Positions 51,579 to 60,324 of a DNA stretch of 60,707 bases are shown here, piece by piece. The notes under the pieces are model-generated. The model was not told the origin of the DNA. It did no database searches and saw only the letters and a program-made list of their open reading frames with translations. The translations under genes were made by a program, and so were the position numbers. Position 1 is the first letter of the stretch. Every line of letters begins with the position of its first letter. The DNA comes from SVTX01 sp045542075 (GTDB lineage: Bacteria; Bacillota; Clostridia; Oscillospirales; CAG-272): positions 1 to 60,707 of the forward strand of contig JAZQKI010000024.1 in the NCBI GenBank assembly GCA_045542075.1, given 5' to 3'.

Positions 51579-52901
51579 ATGATAAATTTTAAGAAAATGC
51601 TGTTGCGGATAAAGACGCGGATCGGAAATATCAGGCTCAAGCAGACTGCGATAAACACTGCTGTCGTGGCGGTTGTGATACTTTTGGCGCTTTATCTGGC
51701 GGTACAGGTATCGCGGAATATCTCCGGCTCGGTATCCACTCTGCGTGCGCAACGGATAACCGATACTGAAAGCCTGACCGTCAAGGGATATATTTTCCGG
51801 GACGAAAAGATATATTATTCGAATGGCGGAGTTGCGGATTTTTTGGTGGATAACGGCGAGCGTGTCGGAGTCGGCAAGCAGGTGGCGGATATTTACTCGG
51901 TGTCATCGGGTGCCGACGCACAGAAATTACAGGCCGAGCTTGATTCTCTCGCGCAGAGAATAAGAATGCTTGAGAGCGGAATATCCGAGGCGAAGAAGCT
52001 CTCGCAGGCATCACAAATATTTGACGAAATTGACGATTCATATTACGCGATGCTGTCCGCGATAGAAAACGGAAGTCTATCAACGGCAGATAAGCAGGCA
52101 CAGACGTTTCTTGACGCGGTCAACTCTTATATGATCGCAACGGGAAGGACCGAAGAGGCTCAAAGCGTATTGAACTCCCTTAAGGAACAAAAGGCGGAGC
52201 TGATAGCTCGCAATCTCTCGCTCAATACTCGGGTCGAGATGCAGGAAAGCTGTTATTTCTATACTCAGTGTGACGGGTACGAGGGCTTGTTTGATTATAC
52301 GGCGCTTGATGGGCTTACCCCTGCGTCCTTTGCAGGACTGATGTCCTCGCAAAAGCAGGAATATACGGGAGCTATCGGTAAGCAGGTGTTCAGTCCCGTA
52401 TGGTATATCTGCTTTCCTGTGTCGGACGAGTACTGCGACATGTTTGAGAACAATGCGGCGAACGCCAAAACCGAGTATGAAGCAAGCTTTCTCTCAAACG
52501 ACGGGGAGAAGGTCATGCTGACCTTTGAGAGCGCATCGTATTCTGATGCGGACGGGAATAGCGGATTTGTGAAATTTTCCTGCAAGCAGATGCCGGAGGA
52601 CTTTGAATTCCTTCGCGCGCAGAACGTGCAGATAGATCTTGATTCCACCACGGGATACAGAGTTCCCGCAGAGGCGGTGCATACCGAGGATCAGAGCAAT
52701 TACGTATATATACTCAACGGAAATATGGTTGAGAAGAGAAGGATCACCGTCATAGGCAAGGGTGAAGGATACTATATCGTCAACACCTATGAGGCTGATT
52801 ATAACGAGACAGGCGCGGTAAATCCCGTACCGTATCTGGCTGAAAACGAGCTTATTATCACGTCGGGCAGAGATCTGTACGACGGAAAGCTTTTGCATTG
52901 A
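51579..52901 (+). CDS. HlyD-like membrane fusion protein
   Basis: 440 aa. A basic N-tail, one transmembrane helix (26-44), then a biotinyl/lipoyl-like half motif (VKGYIFRDEKIYYSNGGVADFLVDNGERVGVGKQVADIY, about 68-106). A coiled-coil helical segment (113-205) and a beta-barrel C-terminal part (FRVPAEAVHTEDQSNYVYIL-like, about 350-420) follow. That order matches adaptor proteins of the HlyD family. In related Clostridia a gene of this type commonly precedes yggS-sepF, so it may be an envelope or division component rather than an exporter subunit; no ABC exporter is nearby. The ribosome site is weak (AAAGGATG). Confidence 0.8.
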   Translation: MINFKKMLLRIKTRIGNIRLKQTAINTAVVAVVILLALYLAVQVSRNISGSVSTLRAQRITDTESLTVKGYIFRDEKIYYSNGGVADFLVDNGERVGVGKQVADIYSVSSGADAQKLQAELDSLAQRIRMLESGISEAKKLSQASQIFDEIDDSYYAMLSAIENGSLSTADKQAQTFLDAVNSYMIATGRTEEAQSVLNSLKEQKAELIARNLSLNTRVEMQESCYFYTQCDGYEGLFDYTALDGLTPASFAGLMSSQKQEYTGAIGKQVFSPVWYICFPVSDEYCDMFENNAANAKTEYEASFLSNDGEKVMLTFESASYSDADGNSGFVKFSCKQMPEDFEFLRAQNVQIDLDSTTGYRVPAEAVHTEDQSNYVYILNGNMVEKRRITVIGKGEGYYIVNTYEADYNETGAVNPVPYLAENELIITSGRDLYDGKLLH

Positions 52902-52924
52902 TTTTAGCGAAAGGAAGTGTGGAT

Positions 52925-53620
52925 TTGGACTATTCCTATCTCGATAAAAATCTTGAGCATATAAAAAACAGAATAAAGACTGTGGCGCAGGAATGCGGCA
53001 GGGATGCGGGAGAGATCCTATTGATGCCTGCTGTAAAGTATGCGGACGCGGAACAGATAAATTATCTTCATACACAGCTTGGTGTCAACGATATTGGCGA
53101 GAACAGAGTACAACAGCTGCTTGAGCGCTGGGATAAGCTTGATAGAAATGGACTGAATGTCCACTTCATAGGCTCGCTGCAGACCAACAAGGTAAAGTAC
53201 ATAATAGACAAGGTGTGCCTTATACACTCGCTTGACTCGGAAAGACTTGCCTCTGAGATAGACCGCCAGGCGAAAAAGCACGGGCTTATTATGGACGTTC
53301 TTGTTGAGATAAACTCGGGACACGAGGAGAGCAAGGGCGGAATCGAGCCGCAGGAAGCGGAAGAATTTTGCAATATAATTTCAAAGCACGAGGGAATAAG
53401 GCTGCGCGGATTTATGACCATGGCACCCAAGTGTGAGGATAAGAATATGTATCATAAGTATTTTTCACAAACTCGAGAGCTTTGCGAGGATATATGGTAC
53501 AATAAGCTGAAAAGAACCGATGCCCCAATACTTTCAATGGGAATGTCGGATAGCTTTGAACAAGCCGTGGCAGAGGGCTCGACTCTTGTCAGAGTCGGAA
53601 GTAGTCTGTTCCGGAAATAA
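52925..53620 (+). CDS. YggS-type PLP homeostasis protein
   Basis: The best start is a TTG (52925) with GGAAG seven bases ahead; the frame opens 27 bp earlier inside the previous gene. 231 aa. A single-domain, TIM-barrel PLP-binding protein without known catalysis, controlling vitamin B6 and amino-acid pools. PAVKYADAEQI carries the PLP lysine (Lys38), where the usual context is AVSK(T). NDIGENRVQQ, FIGSLQTNK and SMGMSDSFEQAVAEGSTLVRVGSSLF are family signatures. It sits directly upstream of sepF, as in most Firmicutes. Confidence 0.93.
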   Translation: MDYSYLDKNLEHIKNRIKTVAQECGRDAGEILLMPAVKYADAEQINYLHTQLGVNDIGENRVQQLLERWDKLDRNGLNVHFIGSLQTNKVKYIIDKVCLIHSLDSERLASEIDRQAKKHGLIMDVLVEINSGHEESKGGIEPQEAEEFCNIISKHEGIRLRGFMTMAPKCEDKNMYHKYFSQTRELCEDIWYNKLKRTDAPILSMGMSDSFEQAVAEGSTLVRVGSSLFRK

Positions 53621-53661
53621 TAAAAGTAAAAAATACACACAAATAAACGGAGGATTAAAAA

Positions 53662-54177
53662 ATGGCAAAGTTTTGGATGAATGACAAGAAGGCAACCCCC
53701 GCGGAGAATTTCGGCATAGACGTCGATAACGATTACTACAGCAATATCGGAGGTAACGAAAGCTCTTCCTTTGAGGCGAGCGATCTTTATGGCGACGAAT
53801 TCGGCGGATATGATTCCGACGTTAAGGTAGTAGCTCCTGTTGACGATACGGTTTACAAGGTCCTTTACGCTCCCGAGGATTGCGAGTGCCGCGGAGACGT
53901 GGTTGATTCTCTTATGAATGGCAGAGTAGTAGTTATGAACGTGGCTGACCTTGACAGAGAGCAGCTTTTGCGTATGTTTGATTACGTAATGGGCGCACTT
54001 CAGGCGCTTGGCGGCGATATGAAGAGATACGGCAAGAAGGTCGTGGCGCTTTTCCCTGAGGGCGTTGATCCTGAGACTCCTTTGACGGAATTTGAGGATG
54101 AGCCTTACGAGGAGACCGAGGACGAGCTTTACGAGGAAACAGTAGAAGATACTTACGAGGAAGAGCTTGAGGACTGA
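53662..54177 (+). CDS. sepF: Cell division protein SepF
   Basis: 171 aa. SepF binds the FtsZ C-terminus and bundles filaments at the membrane. The globular core runs from about 60 to 135 and includes VVDSLMNGRVVVMNVADLD and MRYG-type KRYGKKVVALFPEGVD. The N-terminal amphipathic membrane helix is reduced to MAKFWMNDK. The C-terminal ~35 residues are an acidic repeat (YEETEDELYEETVEDTYEEE), unusual for the family. CGGAGG precedes the ATG. Confidence 0.93.
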   Translation: MAKFWMNDKKATPAENFGIDVDNDYYSNIGGNESSSFEASDLYGDEFGGYDSDVKVVAPVDDTVYKVLYAPEDCECRGDVVDSLMNGRVVVMNVADLDREQLLRMFDYVMGALQALGGDMKRYGKKVVALFPEGVDPETPLTEFEDEPYEETEDELYEETVEDTYEEELED

Positions 54178-54205
54178 TGTCCTTTGGTGATTTGGAGGTG
54201 TTATT

Positions 54206-54484
54206 TTGCCGGAGCCTATATATGTGTTAGTTATATTTGCGCTGCGCTTCATAGAAATTCTCTCCTTGGCAATGTTTGTTCGCGCGATCCTCAGCTGGTT
54301 TATTATGGACGGAGAAGGTAAGTTTATGAGGTTTCTCTATGTCCTTACCGAGCCCGTAGTATATCCGTTCCGCAAGCTTTTCTATAAGCTGAACTGGTTT
54401 CAGGGCACTCCCGTTGACGTATCGTTTATATGCGGAATACTGTCCCTGTCGCTGATGGAGCTTGTTATCAATCTGTTGTGTTGA
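54206..54484 (+). CDS. YggT-family membrane protein
   Basis: It starts with TTG (54206) behind TTTGGAGGTG. 92 aa with two transmembrane helices around the conserved RAILSWF and TEPVVYPFRKLF. The family works in cell division, osmotic response or thylakoid biogenesis and is a standing neighbour of sepF. Confidence 0.92.
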   Translation: MPEPIYVLVIFALRFIEILSLAMFVRAILSWFIMDGEGKFMRFLYVLTEPVVYPFRKLFYKLNWFQGTPVDVSFICGILSLSLMELVINLLC

Positions 54485-54485
54485 T

Positions 54486-55292
54486 ATGCAGACTCGTAAT
54501 AGTGACTTCAACATACTGACCGCGCGTATATCCGATTTTGCGAGACGCTCGTTGGCGGGTGAGCTGTCGGTTTCAAGCTTTTTGTCGCCGTCGGAGGCGG
54601 CAGTGGTAAAGGCTGTGCTGTTTGAAAAGAAAATTGCTCACAGAGCAGTATTTTTCGGGGGATATCCCGAGGCGGAAAGGCAGAGGATGTTTTTGCTGCC
54701 GTCCTATACGGATGATTTTGAAGGAGATGCGGAGACTAGGCTCAGCACGTATTTTTCAGACGAGCAAAAGGATGGAGTCTGCTCTGTGCTTGTCCGCGGT
54801 AGCGGGTACAGGCAGCTGTCTCACAGAGATTATCTTGGCTCGGTGCTGTCATTAGGCCTTGAGCGGGATGCGCTTGGCGACATAGTTTTGCTTGACAAGA
54901 CCTGCGCGGTGATTTTCTGTCCGTCTAAAATCTGTGAGTTTTTGAAGGTGTCTCTTGAAAGGATTTCAAACGACGCCGTAACCGTTTCGGATTTTGCCGT
55001 GACGGATAGCTTTTCAGCTCACAAAGAGCTTAAGCGGATAAACGATACGGTAGCATCAAACAGACTTGATTGCGTTGTGGGCGCGCTCACGGGACTTTCC
55101 CGGGAAAAAGCCCAGGAGTTGATAAAAAAAGAGCAGTGTCAGCTCAATTATATTACGGAGTGCAGAAGCGATCGAGCGCTTGAGACTCCGTGTGTGTTGA
55201 CCTTGCGTGGATACGGAAAATTTGTTCTGCGCGAGCTTGACGGATTTACGAAAAAAGGCAGACTTAAAATGTCTGCGGATAAATATATTTGA
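54486..55292 (+). CDS. YlmH-type S4 RNA-binding protein
   Basis: The ATG at 54486, one base after the yggT stop, is preferred over an in-frame overlap start. 268 aa. The N-terminal RRM-like domain (1-85) has the family YPEAERQRMFLLP segment. A central domain follows, then the S4 domain (about 180-255) beginning ASNRLDCVVGALTGLSREKA. In B. subtilis YlmH rescues stalled ribosomes. The normal next gene divIVA is absent here. Confidence 0.9.
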   Translation: MQTRNSDFNILTARISDFARRSLAGELSVSSFLSPSEAAVVKAVLFEKKIAHRAVFFGGYPEAERQRMFLLPSYTDDFEGDAETRLSTYFSDEQKDGVCSVLVRGSGYRQLSHRDYLGSVLSLGLERDALGDIVLLDKTCAVIFCPSKICEFLKVSLERISNDAVTVSDFAVTDSFSAHKELKRINDTVASNRLDCVVGALTGLSREKAQELIKKEQCQLNYITECRSDRALETPCVLTLRGYGKFVLRELDGFTKKGRLKMSADKYI

Positions 55293-55295
55293 TCT

Positions 55296-55319
55296 TATCC
55301 CGCGCAGAATGGCGGGATA
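55296..55319 (+). terminator. Hairpin between ylmH and ileS
   Basis: TATCCCGC (55296-55303) pairs with GCGGGATA (55312-55319). There is no T-run, so it is more likely an mRNA-processing or stability element than a terminator. Confidence 0.4.
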
Positions 55320-55340
55320 GGCATTGGAGGTTATACAATT

Positions 55341-58151
55341 ATGGCAAAGGACTATACAAGTTCGCTGAACTTACCTAAAACGGAATTTTCGATGAAGGCA
55401 AATCTTCCCACAAGAGAGCCTGAGACAATGGCATATTGGCAGAGCATTGATCTGTATCAGAGCATGATCGACGCACGCGCCGACAAGCCCACTTTCACTC
55501 TTCACGATGGCCCTCCCTTCTCAAACGGAAATATCCATATGGGACACGCTCTCAATAAGATACTTAAGGACTTTATCAACAAGCATAAGGCAATGACGGG
55601 CTACAGAATTGCATGCATTCCCGGTTGGGACAACCACGGTATGCCTATCGAGTCTGCGATCATCAAGAAGAACAAGCTTGACCGCAAGAAGATGTCGATA
55701 TCCGAGTTCCGTTCCGCATGCGAACGCTTTGCTCAGGGCTTCATTGATATACAGAGAGAGCAGTTCAAGCGTCTCGGAGTTGTTGCGGATTGGGACAATC
55801 CCTACTGTACGATGACTCCCGAATTTGAGGCGGCAGAGGTCGAGATATTCGGCGAGATGTATAAGAGAGGATATATATATAAGGGACTTAAGCCCGTTTA
55901 TTGGTGTCCTAAGGATGAGACTGCTCTTGCGGAGGCGGAGATCGAATACGCAACAGATAAGTGTACGTCTATATACGTGAAGTTCAGAGTGAATAATGAC
56001 AAGGGACTTTTCGAGGGCATCTGCGATAAGTCGAACACATACTTCATTATCTGGACGACAACCACCTGGACGCTTCCCGGCAACCTTGCGATAGCGCTCA
56101 ATCCTGTTGAGAACTACGTTGTCGCAAAGGCGGAGTGCGGCGAGTGCTACGTTGTAGCCGAGGCTCTTTGCGAGAAGACCATGAAGGAGGGCGGAGTAGA
56201 GAACTACGAGATCCTCGCTACCTTCAAGGGCTCGGAGCTTGAGTTTATAAAGACACAGCATCCCTTCCTTGACAGAGAGAGCGTTGTTGTAAACGCAGAT
56301 TACGTCACTATGGATAGCGGTACAGGCTGCGTTCACACAGCTCCCGGCTTCGGTGCTGACGACTACCAGACCTGCCGCAGATATAACATTGATATTATCG
56401 TTCCCGTTGACGACCGCGGTTATCAGACCGAGGAGGCAGGAAAGTATGCGGGAATGTACTACGCGGTATCCAACGACGCGATACTTGCGGATATGAAGGA
56501 GAGCGGAGCGCTCTTTGCATCTGAAGAGATAGAGCACGAATATCCTCACTGCTGGAGATGTAAGTCTCCCATAATCTTCCGCGCGACACCTCAGTGGTTC
56601 TGCTCTGTTGACGCTTTCAAGGACGAGGCGGCAAAGTCCTGCGAGGGACTTACCTGGCTTCCCGCTTGGGGCGAGGACAGAATGGTGCAGATGATCCGTG
56701 AGAGAGCAGACTGGTGTATCTCGCGTCAGCGTCATTGGGGACTTCCTATTCCCGTATTCTACTGTGATGACTGTAAGGCTCCCGTTTGTAACGACGAGAC
56801 TATCGCGGTAGTTTCAAAGCTCTTTGGCGAGCGTGGCTCTAACGCTTGGTTTGATCTTGATGCATCCGAGATACTTCCCGAGGGCTTTACGTGTCCTTGC
56901 TGCGGCAAGGGTAAGACCTTCACAAAGGAAGGCAATACTCTTGACGGTTGGTTTGACTCGGGCTCGTCGCATTATGCAGTGCTCAAAAAGCACGAGGACA
57001 GACAGTGGCCCGCAGATATTTATCTTGAGGGCGGCGACCAGTACAGAGGTTGGTTCCAGGCATCGCTTCTGACGGCTGTCGGTGCATCGGGCGAGGTTGG
57101 CGCACCCTTCCGCGCAGTGCTTACACACGGCTGGGTAGTTGACGGTGAGGGCAAGGCAATGCACAAGTCCCTCGGCAACTCCATAAGCCCTGATGACATA
57201 GTAAAGAAGTATGGAGCAGACCTTGTTCGTCTTTGGGCTGCAGCAGCGGATTATCACGTTGACGTACGTTGCTCTGATAACATCTTCAAGCAGCTCTCCG
57301 AGACCTACAGAAAGATAAGAAATACCGCTCGTATTATGATGGCAAACCTTGGCGACTTCAATCCCGATACGGATATGGTCGCATTCGACGATATGCTTGA
57401 GATCGACCGTTGGATCGTAGCCGAGACAAACAACCTTGTAAAGCTTTGTCTTGAGGGATACGACACATACGAGTTCCACATCGCATACCACGCTATCAAC
57501 AAGTTCTGCACCATTGAGCTTTCCAAGCTTTATATTGATATAACAAAGGACCGTCTCTACGTTGAAAGAGCGGACTCCGCGGCAAGACGCAGTGGACAGA
57601 GCGCACTTTATACTGTGCTTTCGAGTCTTGTCAGACTCCTCGCTCCCATGATTTCCTACACAGCAGAGGAAATGTGGAAGCATATGCCTCACGCATCCGA
57701 AGATAATCTCAAGAGCGTATTCCTTAACGATATGCCCAAATTTGACGCAGCACTCGCGGAAAAGACGTCCGAGCTTTGTCAGAGATGGGAGCAGATGCTC
57801 ACATACCGTGATGATGTTATGAAGGCGCTTGAGATTGCAAGAGCTAACAAGATGATAGGTAAGGCTCTCGACGCGAAGGTGACGGTTTATACAAACGACA
57901 ACAGTGTTTATGAGTCCATAAGCGCATTTGGCGATCAGCTTGCGACGGTTTACACCACGTCGGGCGCGCACGTAGTTCTCGGTAATGCTCCCGAGGGCGC
58001 ATTTACAGAGACACAGACGGGAATCGCGGTTCTCGTTGAGGCTGCGGACGGATGCAAGTGCGGACGCTGCTGGTCTTACTCCGCAAAGGGTATCACCGAC
58101 GATGAGGGTGGCTTCCTTTGTGAGCGTTGTAAGAACATTTTGGCACTGTAA
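55341..58151 (+). CDS. ileS: Isoleucyl-tRNA synthetase
   Basis: 936 aa. Class I synthetase that charges and edits tRNA-Ile. Signature HMGH (66-69), a CP1 editing domain (about 190-400) with the TTTWTLPGNLAI motif, and WCISRQRHWGLPIP. The second signature reads KAMHKSLGN (605-613), a variant of KMSKS. A C-terminal zinc site of the form CxxC...CxxC closes the protein (about 905-931). It is the eubacterial, mupirocin-sensitive type by these features. There is no T-box upstream; it is read through from ylmH. Confidence 0.97.
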   Translation: MAKDYTSSLNLPKTEFSMKANLPTREPETMAYWQSIDLYQSMIDARADKPTFTLHDGPPFSNGNIHMGHALNKILKDFINKHKAMTGYRIACIPGWDNHGMPIESAIIKKNKLDRKKMSISEFRSACERFAQGFIDIQREQFKRLGVVADWDNPYCTMTPEFEAAEVEIFGEMYKRGYIYKGLKPVYWCPKDETALAEAEIEYATDKCTSIYVKFRVNNDKGLFEGICDKSNTYFIIWTTTTWTLPGNLAIALNPVENYVVAKAECGECYVVAEALCEKTMKEGGVENYEILATFKGSELEFIKTQHPFLDRESVVVNADYVTMDSGTGCVHTAPGFGADDYQTCRRYNIDIIVPVDDRGYQTEEAGKYAGMYYAVSNDAILADMKESGALFASEEIEHEYPHCWRCKSPIIFRATPQWFCSVDAFKDEAAKSCEGLTWLPAWGEDRMVQMIRERADWCISRQRHWGLPIPVFYCDDCKAPVCNDETIAVVSKLFGERGSNAWFDLDASEILPEGFTCPCCGKGKTFTKEGNTLDGWFDSGSSHYAVLKKHEDRQWPADIYLEGGDQYRGWFQASLLTAVGASGEVGAPFRAVLTHGWVVDGEGKAMHKSLGNSISPDDIVKKYGADLVRLWAAAADYHVDVRCSDNIFKQLSETYRKIRNTARIMMANLGDFNPDTDMVAFDDMLEIDRWIVAETNNLVKLCLEGYDTYEFHIAYHAINKFCTIELSKLYIDITKDRLYVERADSAARRSGQSALYTVLSSLVRLLAPMISYTAEEMWKHMPHASEDNLKSVFLNDMPKFDAALAEKTSELCQRWEQMLTYRDDVMKALEIARANKMIGKALDAKVTVYTNDNSVYESISAFGDQLATVYTTSGAHVVLGNAPEGAFTETQTGIAVLVEAADGCKCGRCWSYSAKGITDDEGGFLCERCKNILAL

Positions 58152-58221
58152 TTTCAAACCCTTAAGGGGAGGGACTTTCAGATAAAGCTTCCTCCCCTGA
58201 ATGATATTTTAGGAGAAATAA

Positions 58222-58836
58222 ATGTATATTTGGATAATCCTTATGCTTATCGGAGTATTTCTTGACCAGATAAGCAAATATCTTATCGTGCTCGATCTTG
58301 ATCTTTATGAGTCGGTTGAGATAATTCCCGGAGTTTTCAGATTCACGTATATTCGCAATGAGGGAGCGGCTTTTGGCTCTATGTCGGATTCGAGATGGCT
58401 GTTTATGATCATGTCGGTCGTGATGATAGTGGGAATACTCGTGTTTATATTCTGGAAAAAGCCTAAGAGTAAGCTTTTGATGTCTGCGTTAACTATGATA
58501 GTTGCGGGCGGCATAGGTAATATGATCGACCGTATACGTCTTGGATACGTTATAGATTTTCTTGATTTCTGCGCTTTCCCGAACGTGTGGAAATGGACGT
58601 TCAACGTAGCGGACTCCTTTGTGGTTATCGGTGCGGGAATTATAATTCTTTGGATGATACTTGACGCAGTTAAGGAATATAAGGCGGAAAAGGCAAGGAA
58701 GGCTGAGGAGCTTGCTCCTGCTGCCGAGGCTGATGAGACGGTTGAGGAAATTGAGACGGAGCAGGCAACGGAGATAGCCGACACGGGAGCAATTGATTCC
58801 GACGGCGAGGTTGAAAATAAAAATGACAATCAATGA
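58222..58836 (+). CDS. lspA: Lipoprotein signal peptidase, extended
   Basis: 204 aa. Removes lipoprotein signal peptides after diacylglyceryl transfer. Four transmembrane helices and the two catalytic aspartates in GNMIDRI and FNVADSFV (about residues 99 and 130) are present, as is RNEGAAFG (about 45-52). The last ~50 residues form an acidic, Ala/Glu-rich cytoplasmic tail not found in the standard ~160-aa enzyme. It would process the lipoproteins encoded at 7.8 and 17.5 kb. The pseudouridine synthase gene overlaps its 3' end. Confidence 0.95.
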   Translation: MYIWIILMLIGVFLDQISKYLIVLDLDLYESVEIIPGVFRFTYIRNEGAAFGSMSDSRWLFMIMSVVMIVGILVFIFWKKPKSKLLMSALTMIVAGGIGNMIDRIRLGYVIDFLDFCAFPNVWKWTFNVADSFVVIGAGIIILWMILDAVKEYKAEKARKAEELAPAAEADETVEEIETEQATEIADTGAIDSDGEVENKNDNQ

Positions 58837-59821
58837 TAATAAGCTTGATCTTGAGCTTGATGTGAGTGATGCGTCCGAGAACGCTGTATGCTTTACGCTT
58901 TCCGAGAGCGATAGAGCTGACAAGCTTATCTCTGCCCACGAAAATATTTCCCGCAGTCTTGCGGTAAAGCTTATTGAGAGCGGCGACGTGAAGGTCAACG
59001 GAAAGCCTTGCGACAAAAAGGATAAGCTCAAGGCGGGAGACGTAGTGGAGATAAATTATCCCGAGCCCACGCCCGACCGTGCCGAGCCTGAGGATATACC
59101 GCTCGACGTTATCTATGAGGACAGCGACATTATAGTTATCAACAAGCCCGAGGGAATGGTAGTTCACCCCGCGACGAACATCTATACGGGAACGCTTGTA
59201 AACGCACTGCTTTATCACTGCAAGGACAGTCTTTCAGGCATTGGCGGTGTGGCAAGGCCGGGTATCGTGCATAGAATAGATAAGGATACGTCGGGGCTTC
59301 TCGTAGTCGCTAAAAACGACGATTCGCATATCTCACTTGCGGAGCAGATGAAGGTTCACGGCGTGAGCAGAATTTATCACGCGCTTGTTATAGGAAATAT
59401 AAAAGAAGACAGCGGCACGATAAATAAGCCAATTGGCAGACATCCCGCAGATCGCAAAAAAATGGCGGTCATTAGCAATCCCGATATAAAATCCCGAGAG
59501 GCGATAACCCATTTTACCGTCAAGGAGAGATTTTGTGTTGGCGGCCAGAGGTTTACCTATATCGAATGCCGACTTGAGACGGGAAGAACTCATCAGATAA
59601 GAGTTCATATGTCCAGCACGGGTCATCCGCTTGTGGGGGATATTGTTTACGGCGGAGGCAATACCAAATTTGAATCGCAGAATAAGAGCCTTATTCACGG
59701 ACAGTGCCTGCACGCAAAGCACCTTGAGCTAACTCATCCGAGAACAGGCAAGAGAATGGGCTTTGAGAGTGAATTGCCCGAGAATTTCAGTGCGCTGCTT
59801 GAGAAGCTCAGGTCTTATTGA
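58823..59821 (+). CDS. RluA-family 23S rRNA pseudouridine synthase
   Basis: 332 aa from the ATG at 58823, which overlaps lspA by 14 nt. The N-terminal S4 domain covers about residues 20-80 (DRADKLISAHENISRSLAVKLIESG), and the catalytic domain has HRIDKDTSGLLVVAKN with the nucleophilic Asp. ETGRTHQIRVH follows. Most like the RluD type that modifies helix 69, but the exact position cannot be told from sequence alone. Its place after lspA is standard in Firmicutes. Confidence 0.94.
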   Translation: MTINDNKLDLELDVSDASENAVCFTLSESDRADKLISAHENISRSLAVKLIESGDVKVNGKPCDKKDKLKAGDVVEINYPEPTPDRAEPEDIPLDVIYEDSDIIVINKPEGMVVHPATNIYTGTLVNALLYHCKDSLSGIGGVARPGIVHRIDKDTSGLLVVAKNDDSHISLAEQMKVHGVSRIYHALVIGNIKEDSGTINKPIGRHPADRKKMAVISNPDIKSREAITHFTVKERFCVGGQRFTYIECRLETGRTHQIRVHMSSTGHPLVGDIVYGGGNTKFESQNKSLIHGQCLHAKHLELTHPRTGKRMGFESELPENFSALLEKLRSY

Positions 59822-59853
59822 CGAATAGAATTTAGTAATTTATCAAATAGTGC

Positions 59854-59882
59854 TTGACAAGTACGGGCGCATGTGATAAAAT
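59854..59882 (+). promoter_or_regulatory. Promoter of the SCIFF operon
   Basis: TTGACA (59854-59859), 17 nt, TAAAAT (59877-59882), 65 nt before the SCIFF ATG. Confidence 0.85.
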
Positions 59883-59946
59883 ATATTTGTGAAAATATTG
59901 TCGGCGAATGCCGATACAATCTTGATTATTTTAGGAGGGTCTTCTG

Positions 59947-60087
59947 ATGAACAGAATTAAGACTATCGAAACAAAGGATATCGTAAAAACAGTTAAGAAC
60001 GGCGGCTGCGGCGAGTGCCAGACATCCTGCCAGTCTGCTTGCAAGACATCCTGCGGCGTTGCTAACCAGCAGTGCGAGAATAAGTAA
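59947..60087 (+). CDS. SCIFF (six-Cys-in-45) ranthipeptide precursor
   Basis: 46 aa. All six cysteines of the family are present (positions 21, 24, 28, 32, 36 and 43) in the pattern GGCGECQTSCQSACKTSC; the N-terminal ~20 residues are the leader that binds the maturase. A radical-SAM enzyme makes thioether links between the cysteines and neighbouring residues. The family is a near-universal marker of Clostridia. AGGAGGG precedes the ATG. Its maturase starts 237 bp downstream beyond a terminator. Confidence 0.95.
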   Translation: MNRIKTIETKDIVKTVKNGGCGECQTSCQSACKTSCGVANQQCENK

Positions 60088-60111
60088 TTAGAGTCACAGC
60101 ACTCTATGATG

Positions 60112-60140
60112 AAAACGCTGCCTAAATGAGGCAGCGTTTT
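60112..60140 (+). terminator. Terminator between SCIFF precursor and maturase
   Basis: 12-bp perfect stem (60112-60123 with 60129-60140), loop AAATG, ending in TTTT. Partial read-through would give more precursor than enzyme. Confidence 0.85.
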
Positions 60141-60152
60141 CATTTGTTGACC

Positions 60153-60262
60153 GTCGAAAAAACGAGCATAACTGCGTTGTCACTTGCAAAGCGGCTTGGC
60201 TATCGTAAGATAGTCTGCGCCTTGCTTTGTAAGCTTACGCCTTGTTCTGCACATTTTTTCTC
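60153..60262 (+). repeat. Dispersed structured repeat, copy C
   Basis: CATAACTGCGTTGTC, then GGCTTGG, hairpin CTATC-GTAA-GATAG, CTGCGCCTTGCTTTG, hairpin GTAAGCTTAC and CGCCTTGTTCTGCA. Ends GAAAAAACGAGCA and GCACATTTTTTCTCG are loosely inverted. Same framework as copies A and B. Confidence 0.65.
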
Positions 60263-60324
60263 GGTCATCACATTTTGGACAAATAATTATTTGCATATAG
60301 ATAAATAATATTTCGGAGTGAAAA

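Noticed and set aside
55293..55340. T-box leader of ileS
   Set aside because: Only 48 bp separate ylmH from ileS, too short for a T-box; the hairpin has no specifier loop or T-box sequence.
56814..58157. 447-aa minus-strand ORF opposite ileS
   Set aside because: Antisense shadow of the isoleucyl-tRNA synthetase gene, with no ribosome site and unlikely composition.
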